DNA from: Archilochus colubris
Taxonomy: Eukaryota; Chordata; Aves; Apodiformes; Trochilidae
Reading direction: 5' to 3'
Assembly (NCBI GenBank): GCA_023079485.1
Contig: CM041107.1
Span: 5,848,657 to 5,912,656, forward strand
DNA: 64,000 bases
Both the position numbers and the translations under genes were made by a program. Under the pieces are notes generated by a model. The model ran no database searches. It saw only the letters and a list, made by a program, of their open reading frames with translations, and was not told where the DNA came from. This document shows, piece by piece, positions 35,901-47,600 of the stretch (position 1 is its first letter; each line of letters starts with the position of its first letter).

Positions 35901-38543
35901 GACACAAGGTGAGGTGGTGAGACCCTTTCCCTGGCACATGGGAGAAGCTCAACAAGTCCCCACTTTGGGGGACCTGGAAGGGATGGAGGCAATTTTATCC
36001 CATCCAGCAGCCCCCATCACCGTGCTGGGACACAGGACAGGGCCAGAGCAGGGGAGGGACCCAGAGGGAGAGGAAGGGACCACAGGATGCTCCACATCCC
36101 AACGTGAGGGCAGTTAAAGGAGGAAAAGGGAGATGGAATCAGTGTGAAAGCAGCCAGAACAGGAGGGGTTGGTGCATCTTCCCATCCCATGCCATGGAGG
36201 TGGCAGTGGCAGAGGGGAAGGTGACAGTGACTCAGGGTCTGTCCTTCAAGGGAGATGGAAAGCTCAGGGTCAGGAATTTATCAGGGGCTGCAAGGCATTT
36301 TCTCCAGGAAAACACATTTAAACTGAGAACATATCACAGAAAAAAAAATGGTTATTTCAATGATACTTTCCAGAGGATATTTCCATTTAATCCCCCTTGG
36401 AAGCATTTTCTTTTCTATAGAAAATATCCATAACTCACCCCAGCAGGTGATTTAGTGATACTGTAAGCAGTTGTAATAATACCATATTAGCACATGAAGT
36501 TGGAGGGAAAACATTGTTTCTGAACCTAAAATACTCCACAGTTCTTTCCTCACAAAACAAAAAAAAAAAAAATCACTGAATTTCTCCTCTTCAATCCAAG
36601 GCTGTGAGTTAAAAATAAATCTGTTGGAAAGCTGCTCCAGACAGCATCTCAGTGTCACCAGGACCTGCTGCTTTGGGAAAAGACCTTAATGTCCCAGCAT
36701 GGAGAGCCACGGACACAGTTTTGCCTGAGAACTGATGCTGGAGATCCCCAAAGCTGCACAAGCTGAAAATGTCCCTGGCAAAGCTAAGGAGGTTGGGCTG
36801 GAAGGCAGTGGGGATGCAGGAGGTGGTGGAAACCAGAGGGATGGTGCTGAAAAGCAAGGAGATGATGCTGAAAACCAAGGGGATGATGCTGAAAACCAAG
36901 GAGATGATGCTCCCAACCAGGGGGATGATGCTGAAAACCAGGGGGATGATGCTGAAAACCAAGGGGATGATGCTGAAAACCAAGGAGATGATGCTGAAAA
37001 GCAGGGGGATGATGCTGAAAACCAAGGGGATGATGCTGAAAACCAGGGGGATGATGCTCCCAACCAGGAGGATGATGCTCCCAACCAGGGGGATGGTCAT
37101 ACAGTCAGAATTATAGAATGGCTGAGGTTGGAAGGGACCTCAGAGCTTATCTCCTCCAACTTCTCATCCAAAGTTGCTCCAAGCCTCATCCAAGCTGGCC
37201 CTGAACCCATCCAGGGATGGGGCAGCCACAGCTTCTCTGGGCAATCTGTTCCAGAGTCTCAGCACCCTCCTCATGAAGAAATTCTTCTTAAGATCCAGTC
37301 TAAATCTCTTCTCCCTCTATTTAAAACCATTCCCCCTTCTCCTATCACTGGACACAGATGGAAGGTCCCTCCCCAGCCTTCCTGGAGGTTTCCTTCAGGG
37401 ATTGGGGGGCAGCTCTAAGGTTCCCCTGGAATCTTCTCCAGGCTGGAAGCTGAGCTGCTGCTCACTGCCAGCAGAAATCCCTCTCTCCAGATGTGGTGTG
37501 AGCTGGGGGGGGAGCAGCAGCTGCTCAGTTCCTGTAACTTCATCCTTTCCCAGATTAATTCAACCCCTGAATAACATCTGCCTAAACCCCAGCGTTTTGG
37601 GGTTGGTTTCTTTTTTTTTTTTTTTTTTTTTTTAGGTTGTTTGTTTGGTTTGGTTTGTAATAGGCCTCTTATTTTATGCAAGTAAAACAATCATTACCAT
37701 TTCCCAAAGAGCAGCAATTATTCTGGCTTTGGCTCCATCCTCCCCTGCCAACCCTGCAGCACTGGGAGGAGTGGGGCTGGGCTGCCCAAACCCTGCCCTG
37801 GGATGTGTTCAATCCTCAGTGGTTCCTCACCTCTTGTGGAATATAAGGGACCAGAAGGTCCAGACACCCCAGACAGGCTCAGTCCCCCCAAACCTGCCTG
37901 CAGACCCAGGCACCCATCACTGGTTTATCATCTTCTAGTGAATTCAATGGATCCCCAGGTGCAGGTAGCCTGGACTGGGCTCAGCTCTTTAACCTCCTCC
38001 TCCTCCTCAGCTCATCCGCTCCCAGGGGCATTTTTTATCCCAGTTTTTCAATGGATCACTGCCAGCTCCCACCCCACTACACAATAAAGATCCCTGAGCC
38101 AGGGCTGGCAGGAAAAACAGCAAACCCCCTGATGGAAATTGTTGCCAACACCTCAGCTCCCAGCACGCTGGGAGTTTTTACCTCTGGGGGGATGGAGGAG
38201 AAAATAAAAGCCAACAAAACACAAACACAAGTGTCACTCCTCTCCTGCTACACCAGAAACACCAGCTGGAGAGGCACAGAGGAGCCTGGCTCTGCCACTG
38301 GGATTGCATCAGGTGCTTGAGGTGGTTTCTGGGGACTCCCGTTGGGTGGCAGGGCCCCCAGAGCACCCCTGGAGCCAGCGGGGTGCTGCTGCACCAGCAG
38401 TGGGACTGAGTGTGGGACTTTGCCCCATGGCTTCTGCTCTGGTTGGACTCCATGAGCTTGGAGGGTTTTTTCCAACCAAGCTGAGTCTGTGATTCTGGTT
38501 GGGTGGGAGCTGGGAGAGCACCTGGCTGGGAAGGATGCTCCAG

Positions 38544-38602
<59 letters not shown>

Positions 38603-41600
38603 GTAGGGGGTTCCTTCCCCCAGCCTGGGTGAGCTGGTGCAGGGGCAAATCCCCTTGACACCCAGGAGTGGGGAGATACCCTCTGCTCAAAAAATCCCAA
38701 GTTTTCAATGCCCTCCATCCCCCAGGAGCATCCTGCTGACCCCAGAGCCAACCCCTGCAGGATGGAGCTGGCAGGCAGGGACAGGCAGGGATGTCCCCAC
38801 CTCTGCCACCTCTGCCACCTGCCCTTTTCCTCCCCACTCCACCTGCCCAGGCTGATTTTTTTCCACCCTGAAGGATTCCTGCTGTGCTCCAGCCTCATTA
38901 ATTCCCATGGCATCAGCCATTGCCATGGAGACTGCAGCAGCCCATGGAAAATCCATCACCAAGACCCCAGGCCACCACCCATGGATGCTCAGGGTGGGTC
39001 TCAGCCCCCCAAGCTCCATCCCCCATTTCCTTCAGGAGCTTCAGCCTGAAGGAGGAAGATTTCCCCCCCCCCCCATCTCATTACAGAACTGATTTAATTT
39101 GCTCTGCTCCATAATCCTATTGCAGCTTAAGATGCCAAACTGGCTCCAGCTTTTCTCACCTTCCACAAAGGCCCCACAGAGCTCCCTCCCTCTCAACCAA
39201 GCTGCAAAATAGGACTTTATGGAATCCTCATGGTTGGAAAGGACCTTCAGGCTCCATGGAGTCCAACCATCAGTCCTACACCACCCTGACCACTCCATCA
39301 CCTCCCCCAGCACCACATCTGCCTGGTCTGGGAACACCCCCAGGGATGGGGACTCCACCACCTCCCTGGGCAGCATCTTCCAGTGCTTCACCACTCTTCA
39401 TCTTCACTCCCTCCTCACCAAGCTGAGAGCTGGGTGGGTTTTGGTGACAGCTTGAGCTCCTCCACCCACCCAAAGCTCCCCAGCAGATGGCTGGGCTGAT
39501 GGCACTCCCCAGGTCACCTGAGGCCAACTCCAGCCTGCCCACAGGCCACCAGCAAGGAGAAAAGACTTCAGTATTTGCTCTCCCAGCCTCAGAAAAGGAA
39601 AGAACATTTTTTTTCCCCTTTCCACCCTATTTGCTGCCAATGGAAAGCCTTCCTTCTTGGCCAGGGAAGGATGGACACTACAGCCAGAGCAAAGCCACCA
39701 TTCTGCACCCCATGCCCATGGATCAATCAGGTGTCTCCACTTTCAGCCTCAGTAGCCAAGATCATGGAATGGTTTGGGTTGGGAAAGATCTCCAAGCTCA
39801 TCTCATTCCAACTCCTGAGACACTGCCAGGGATGGGGCAGCCTCGGGGCAACCTAGGGCTCAGCACTCTCACCCCAAAGAATTTCTTCTTAATGTCTGGC
39901 CAAGCCCCATCCAACCTGGTGAGAATTCCCTCCAACCTGGTGAGAATTCCCTCCAACCTGGTGAGAATTCCCTCCAACCTGGTGAGAATTTCCTCCAACC
40001 TGGAGGGAACAAATGGGAGAAAATAAAGCAGATACTGGGATGGATGCCTGGTGCTGAGGACACTGGAGCCCTTGTTCTCTCCCAGCCATGCTGGAAACCT
40101 AATCCTGCTGCCTCCCAGCTCAGGTTTCCCAGCTCCCAGAGGAAGCAGGAACCAGCACCAGCAAAACATCCCAGTAGTACCAGTGGTACCAGTCCCTGAG
40201 AAGCCACATTTCAATGTCCAGGGCCTTGAAAGCAAGGCAGGGCTGGAGGGAGGTTTCCCATGCTCTGTACTCCTATTTCCTCCACTTATTGCAAGTCCTT
40301 AAGTGACGAGGGACTCCAGCAAGGGGGTTAATCCTGGTTGAGATCATCATGAGGATAAAAGTCCAAAGCAAAAATCCAGAAGGGCTGCAGGAGGAATGCC
40401 TGGAGTGGCTGGAATCATCAAATCCTAGAATGTCAGGTGGGAAGGGAACTTAAGGATCCCCTGCTCCAACCCTTCTGATATTACTGTTGATCTGAGCTGT
40501 CCCAGCACCCATCGAGCTGAGACTCCAAACTTCCCAAAGTGTGGGAATCCACCCCTGCCCCTGGGAGACCATCCCAAGGTCTGACTGTTCCCAGAGTGAA
40601 AAGTTTTCCTCTGGTGTCCAATGGGAATCTCCCCAGGAGCACCTTGTGCCCATTGCCCCTTGTCTTGTCCATGGGATTCCTTGGAAATCAGGAGTCTCCA
40701 TCTGCTTTGTAGCCTGCCTTTAAGTACTGGAGAATGGGAATAATGTCTCCCCTAAGCTTTTTCTTCCCAAGCCTGGAGAAGTGCTGCTTCCCAGTGAGGT
40801 TTCCAGGGATTCCTGGGGTTGCTGTGCCCCTCACTGGAGGAAGGAGCTGGATGTCAGCCAGATTTAACAATCAATCACCACTTGAAAGATGTGCAAATGC
40901 CAAGCCTGGCTTGCTGGGCACTGAAATACTCATATTTTTTGCACCTTAAAAATAGATCAGGCCGGGTGATGGAGATTCAAAGCATCCAGGTGCAAAAGCC
41001 CCAGCTCAGGCTCCCTGCAAGTGCTGGGAACGTTTCTCACCACCAAGTAACCCAATTTCTGCTGTCTTGCCTCATCACTCACCTTGCCAACAAGAATAAG
41101 AGCAGGGTGAAGAGTTCCCCCCAGCCTGCCTGTGCCCAGGTGATGCCAGGAAGCAGAGACAGACCAACAGCCAGCCTGGGGCTGCATCCTCATGGATTTA
41201 CAGAGTCACAGAATGGTTTGGTTCCAAGGGAACCTGAAATCCCCTCCAGTTCCAAAACCCCTGCATGGGCAGAGACACCTCTCCCTAGATCAGGTTGCTC
41301 TCCCCAGCCCCTCAGAGCCAGACAGGAGTTGGCCAGCCCACAAAATTCATTTCTTCTTCACTTTCCACCTTGCCAAATCAGCCCAAAGGTGCTCAGGAGC
41401 ACGGCAATGCTTCCCACCTCTGGCACATCACCAGGGAGTGCCTTGATTTAGGGAAAAAAACCCACAAAGTGAAAAAAAGGGAAAGTATTTTCTCTTTCTA
41501 GTCTGCACACAAAGAGCCCTCAACCTCTGGTTATCTGCCCTGAACTTTATCTCCCACAGTCATTTGTCTGGAATGGAATCAATCTCCCTTTCAGTGGCAC

Positions 41601-44600
41601 CTCCCCTCCCCACCCCCAGGCATTAAACCCTCACACCTGAAGTGTAACAAATAAAAATAATAATTCCATTTCTATTGAAATATAAATCCCAATTTTCCCT
41701 GCATGGGGCAGCTCGTTTGGTCACATTCTGCTTTTTTTGTTTGTTTGTTTTTGGATGCTTTGTGCAAAGGAGAAGTGGCCCCAGGGGACTCACTGGCTGC
41801 ATGGGGACAGTCCCCAGCTATGGGGTCACCCCAAACACAACCACCACTGGGAGAGGGGGACCTGATGTGTCCCATCTGGAGGTGCTCAGGCTCTGCACTG
41901 CCCCAGCAAAGCAGAGGTTTTGAGATGAAAGGAGATGTCTCATGTGGCAGCAATCAGAGCCCTGCCCCAGACGGTGCCCAGCTCTGGTTACTGAGCCCTG
42001 CCCAGCAGCCCCTCTGGGATCAGCTTTCCCAGAAAATAAAACAACTGCAGGTTCCAAACCTTAGAAAGACAAAAAATTGGGGTTGTTCAGCCTGGAGAAG
42101 AGAAGGCTCCGAGGTGACCTCATAGCAGCCTTCCAGTATCTACAAGAAAGCTGGGGGAGGGCTTTGGGCATGGGTTTGTAGGGAGAGGAAAGGGGGAAAT
42201 GGGTTAAAACTTGAAGAGGGGAGATTGAGGTTGGACATTAGAAAAAACTCCTTGCTGTAAAGATAGATGGTAAGATCCTGGCCCAGGTTCCCCCAGAAGC
42301 TGTGGCTGCCCCATCCCTGGCAGTGTCCAAGGTTGGATGGGGCTTGGAGCACCCTGGGCTGGGGGAGGTGTCCCTGACCATGGCAGGGTGGCCACTGAGG
42401 GAGCTTTAGGGTCCCTCCAACCCAAACCATTCCATGATTCTATGCAATGAGCAAAGCTTCTGCCACCAGCCAAACACCCCCTCCCCAGCCCAGGAACAGG
42501 GGATTTGGGGATGTTTTGCATGTTTCAGGGCATCCTGCACACATGTGGTGGGTGCATGAGCCACGGGGGGGATTTGGCTGGAGTGAGTTGTTCAAATAGT
42601 GCTGGAGTCTGAGGTTCCTTGTTCCCCACCCCCAGCTGAAGTCCTCTCCATGAAATGCAACCAAAGAAGCCATCTCCACTCCTGCCTTTCCCACCAGCAC
42701 TACAGCTGATCCAGTAAGGGCAGGACATCCCAGTGCCTGGGGCTGCCAGCAGAGAGAAGCTCCAAGTCCTCGCTCCATCCTATTTCCATCCCCCCTGACT
42801 CAAATCCCTTTCTCCTCCTCCAGCACCTCACAGTCTGCAGATGAGCCAGGGGGGCAGCAGGGTGGATTTATTTCCACCCCTAAAACACTCAGAAGAGCCC
42901 AGAGCATCACTGTGCCCCCAGCAGAGAAGATGAGGTGGGTGCTGTGCCCCATGGGTGCTGGGTGCATCCCCAGGAGGGACAGACACCCAGCAGCAATTCC
43001 CTGCTTCCATGGGGAGGAGATGTTGGGTTTCCCAAGGAGAGGAGATCTCCAGCAGCTGGAGGCAGAAGCCAGAGGTGATGGTGACCACCACGGATGGGTG
43101 AATCCTGGGAATGGCTGAAGGGAAATCCCAGAGCTGAGCAGCTCCAGCCTGGGGACCTCAAACCATCCTGGGGTGGGGCTGCTCCTCCATGGACCTCAGA
43201 AGGGCAGCTGTAAGGTGTAGGGACAGGGAGCATCCTCTCTGCTGTTCAGGTGGGGAAACTGAGTCACAAAGCAATTGGGCAGCATGTCCCACAATAGCCT
43301 GGGAGAAACTCCAGGACTCTGACAGACACAAGCTCTCCTGGGATGGGGACAGCCAAAAATTGGTGTGTTTGGGGTAGCTGGGGCCATGGCCTGACCCAGC
43401 ATCTCCCCTGGCAGGTTCCATCCTAGGACTCCAAAAGCAAAGAAAGAAAAGGGAGAAGCAAATAACACCAGGAAAAGTGAAACACCAGATTTTCAGCTCA
43501 GCAGCCCCTTTTTTTTTTTTTTTTTTCAGATTTAAAATTGATTAAAATAAAGCCAGTGATCTGCCTTTAGCTGTTTCTATTTAGGACCTGAATAAGGACC
43601 TGTGAGCCCAAAAGCTTATCTGCTTTGGAGCTTTTTTTCCCCAGTTGCTCTAATAAAAGCTGCAGCTTCTCCCTGTCAACCTCCTCGTGCTCCCACCCTG
43701 CAACTCACACACTTCCAACCCTACAACCACCACAGGGTTCTCCTACAACCAACACCACAGACTGGAATGAGCAGCCAGCTCCCCAGCTGCTGTCACTCAG
43801 TGGAAGAGCCACAAGGTCACAGCTCACTCAGCTGCTGCTTAGTTCTCAAACAAAAAAAATAATAAAAAGCAAGAATTTGTGTCCAGAACTCTGCCTCCTT
43901 CTCCAAAGTTCTTTCTGCAGATAGGGATGAGCTTCCCACCACCTTCCCAGCCTTGCACAGGGCTCCTTAGAAATCCTGGGTGCCTCCACCCAGCACCAGA
44001 AATGGTGCAGAAACAGCCCCAGGAGAGGGTTTGAATGCAAAGGGAGCAGCAAGGAAGGTGGGAAAGGGAAAGGGAGGGCAGAGACCATCCTGGGGTGAAG
44101 GTCCCCTGGGTCCTGCTGTGGGTGGGGAGAGATGAGGAGGCAGAGCTGGGTGCTCAGAGCAGGGGTGAGGGAGCAGAACACTGGGATGCAGGATGGGGAA
44201 AGGGTCTGGAGCAGAAATCTGCCCAGGAGCAGCTGAAGGAGCTGAGGGTGCTGATCCTGGAGCAGAGGAGGCTGAGGGGAGACCTTGTGGCTCTCTGCAA
44301 CCCCCTGAGAGGAGGTTGGAGCCAGGGGGGGTTGGGCTCTGCTCCCAAGGAACAAGGGATGGGACAAGAGGAACTTTTGGCCTCAAGCTGTGCCAGGGGA
44401 GGTTTAGGTTAAAATTTAGGAACAATTTCTGCCTGGAAAGGGTTGTCCCAGGGCAGGGCTGGAGTCCCCATCATCCCTGGAGGGGTTTCAGAGCCCTGAG
44501 GATGCGGGGATGAGGGACATGGGGTGGGGGTGGCCTGGGCAGGGATGGGGGAAGGGTTGGGCTCAGATGTTCTTCAAGACCCTTTTAAAACTCAAACAAT

Positions 44601-47600
44601 TCCATGATTCTGTGATGGATCCTGACTGTGATCCCACAGCCCAGCCCTCCCTGCATGCCCAGTCCCCAAATTCCAGGCTGAAATAGTGATATTCCCACAA
44701 TCCAGGCTCTCAAAGCCTCCAACTCCAGGAGAGCTCTCCCAGGACACAGGGACAGCAGTGGTTGGTGACACTCCCAGCCTTCTCTCCTGCAAGGAGAGCA
44801 GTGGGACACACACCCAGCTCCAACCCCCCATGCTCATGTCCCCTGCCCCATGCTTGTGTCCCCTGCCCTGTTCTCGTGTCCCCTGCCCTGCCTGCAGTTC
44901 AGCAAGGGACAGGGTGAGGATTAAGGATGGGAGAGCAGAGGGGATTACCCAGAGCCCTCAGTGGGAGCTCAGATCCCAGCAGATTGCCTGTGCTGGGGGG
45001 AAGGGCAGCATAAAACCTCCTGTCTTTGCATTTGATGTTTTTTTGTTTTGTTTTTTAATGATGGAATAAAATGGAGGATTTACCTAAAATGACACCAAGG
45101 AGGTGGCCCTGGGGTGACATCCATTGCAATGCTCCCATGGGTGAGCAATCCTCCTCTGACCAAAGGGACACTTTTTTCCCCTCAGGGATTTATAAACCTT
45201 CCACCAGTCAGTGAGTAGCTCAGCAAGGAACCTCCACCCCCTTTTCACCCACAGAGAAACTGAGTCACGGAGCAAATCCCCAGCGTGGTTGTCAGTCAGT
45301 TCTCCCATCGATTTCACCACAACAGACTCCAGAAATGAGCAGGAATCTCCCTTGCTTTTCCCCACAGCCACAAGCATCAGCACCCCTGAGCACCCCAAAG
45401 AGAACCCCAAGGGCACCCCAAGCTCCACATTGCACCCAGCAGCCTGGAGCTCACACTCATCCCATCTCTGCCTCTGCCTTTCCTCCTGCCCACTTCCCAA
45501 AATGCAGAAGAACACGTGTCTGGAGATAAAAAGCCCTATTTTTAGCACCTTGCATCATTAACCTCTGGTTAATGCCACTGCTACCTGTGGCATTGCCAGG
45601 GACAAGTTTTCTGGAGAGGGCATCAGGCCCAGGGTCAGGGGAGGCAAAGGTCCAGCAGCTGGAATAAAACCCAGGTGAGGAATTGAGAATTAGGAATTTG
45701 CACCTTGCTGCTGTGGAGAAGAGGAGGGTCCCAGAATCCCAGACTGGTTTGGGTTGGAATAAACTTTAAAGCTCCCCCAGTGCCCCCCCTGCCATGGGCA
45801 GGGACACCTCCCCCAGCCCAGGGTGCTCCAAGCCCCATCCAACCTTCAACACTGCCAGGGATGGGGCAGCCACAGCCTCTGGGGGAACCTGGGGCTCAGC
45901 ACCCTCACCCCAAACAATTTCTTCCTGATTTTCCAACCTCAGTCTCCCCTCTGCCAGTTTCAATCCATCCCTCCTCATCCCATCCCTCCAGACCCTTGTC
46001 CCAAGTCCCTCCCCAGCTTTCCTGGAGCCCCTTCAGGCACTGGAAGGTGCTCTGAGGTCTCCCTGGATCCTTCTCTTCTCCAGGCTGAACACCCCCAGTT
46101 CTCTCCCCATGGCCCCAGAGCTGCTCCAGCCCTCTGACAACCCTTGTAGCCTTTTCTTCCTAATGTCCAACCTCAATCTCTCCTCTGCCAATTTAAAGCT
46201 GTCCCCCCTCATCCTATCACTACCATGACCTTGTAGAAAGTCCTCTGGCCACCTGAGAGCTGCTGGAGACAGGAACCACCCTTTGGTCCTTGTCCCCTGC
46301 TCCATCTTCTCCTTTCTCCCAGATGGAGCCAGGGGAGGTGACGACAGCCCTCGACAAGGAGCTGGAGGTCCAGCTCTCTGATAACCCTTGTGGCCTTTGG
46401 ACTTATGTCCTTCTCATGCTGTCAATCCAGGTGACAAGGAGAGGAGGGACCCCTCTCCCTGCACCCTCCGGGAGCTCTGGGCTTGGGGACCGCTCTGGGG
46501 TGACACTTCGGCTCCTTCCCTCTGTCCCTGAAGCCGGGGCTGTAATTCCCTCTAATCCTGGCTGCCCGGCTCCTGCTGTCACCCTCAAAGTGCCACCTGC
46601 TTCACCTGGCGCTGTGGAGCCGGTGGCAATCGGGACGGTCCCCACGCACGGCCCCGGCAATCGGCTTAGGGGAGATAAAGCCCCAGGGAGAGGAGGAGGG
46701 AAGGGAGAGAGGGGGGAAAGGAGACACTGGGGGTCTTGTAATTCGAACTGGGAGCCTGCTGGGACTTAACTGGATGGGCAGGGGACTTGACTGGGTGGGT
46801 CTGGATGACCCAGGGCAGCCCCAAGCTGGGCTGGGCTCAGATGGTGATGGGTGCCAGATCTGGGGTGGTGCTGGTGACATTTTTGAGCTCCCCGAATAAA
46901 GTCTGGGCTGGAGATCCCTGCCCCACCTCCCTCCTGGCAGCCAGGGTGCTGGGATCTCAGCTAGAGATCCTAGCTGATCTCTTCCAACCCAAAGTATTGT
47001 GTGATTCTGATTCTCCATCTCCCAGTCACGGGGCACAGGTCTGGTCCAAAACTTCCCTAAACACAGGTAGGATATTCCCATGGGGTGTTTTTCCATGAGC
47101 ACATCCCTGCCTGGATCCAAACTCAGCCCCTGAGGGTGACATCCAGCCCTGCTACCATCCCAGAGCTCTCCAAACAAGGTGTTTGTCCCAAGCCATGAAC
47201 ATTGAGACCCTTCTGAGATCCCAGGAGGTGCCCAGGGTCACTGTCCCCAAGTTGGGGAGCCCCTCACTGGGTGTCTCCAGGATGGGTGCTCAGGGGGGGG
47301 GCTGTCCCAGCATGGGCCCAGGGGTGCAGGAGGCTCAGGGCTTGCAGGGAGCTGAGCTGGGGTCCAGATGGCTGAGGGAGCCTAATCCTGCCTGGTGGGG
47401 ACAAGGAGAGGCCTGGGACCTCGTGGAGCAGAAGGTCCCAAAGCAAGGGACAGCACAGAAACAGGGGCACTTTGGGATGGGGACAGGCTGGGGGCTCTGG
47501 GGTGGGGGGGATGTGTGTTAATCCCCTGGCTGTGCAATGATGTGACAAGCAGGATTTGGGAAGGAGCAGCAGCAAATCCACCTCCTGGTGCTGCCCTGGG

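Noticed and set aside
36735..37418. 227-aa frame with DDAENQG heptads
   Set aside because: The 21-bp array keeps frames open on both strands and the frame then runs into a CR1; no gene signals.
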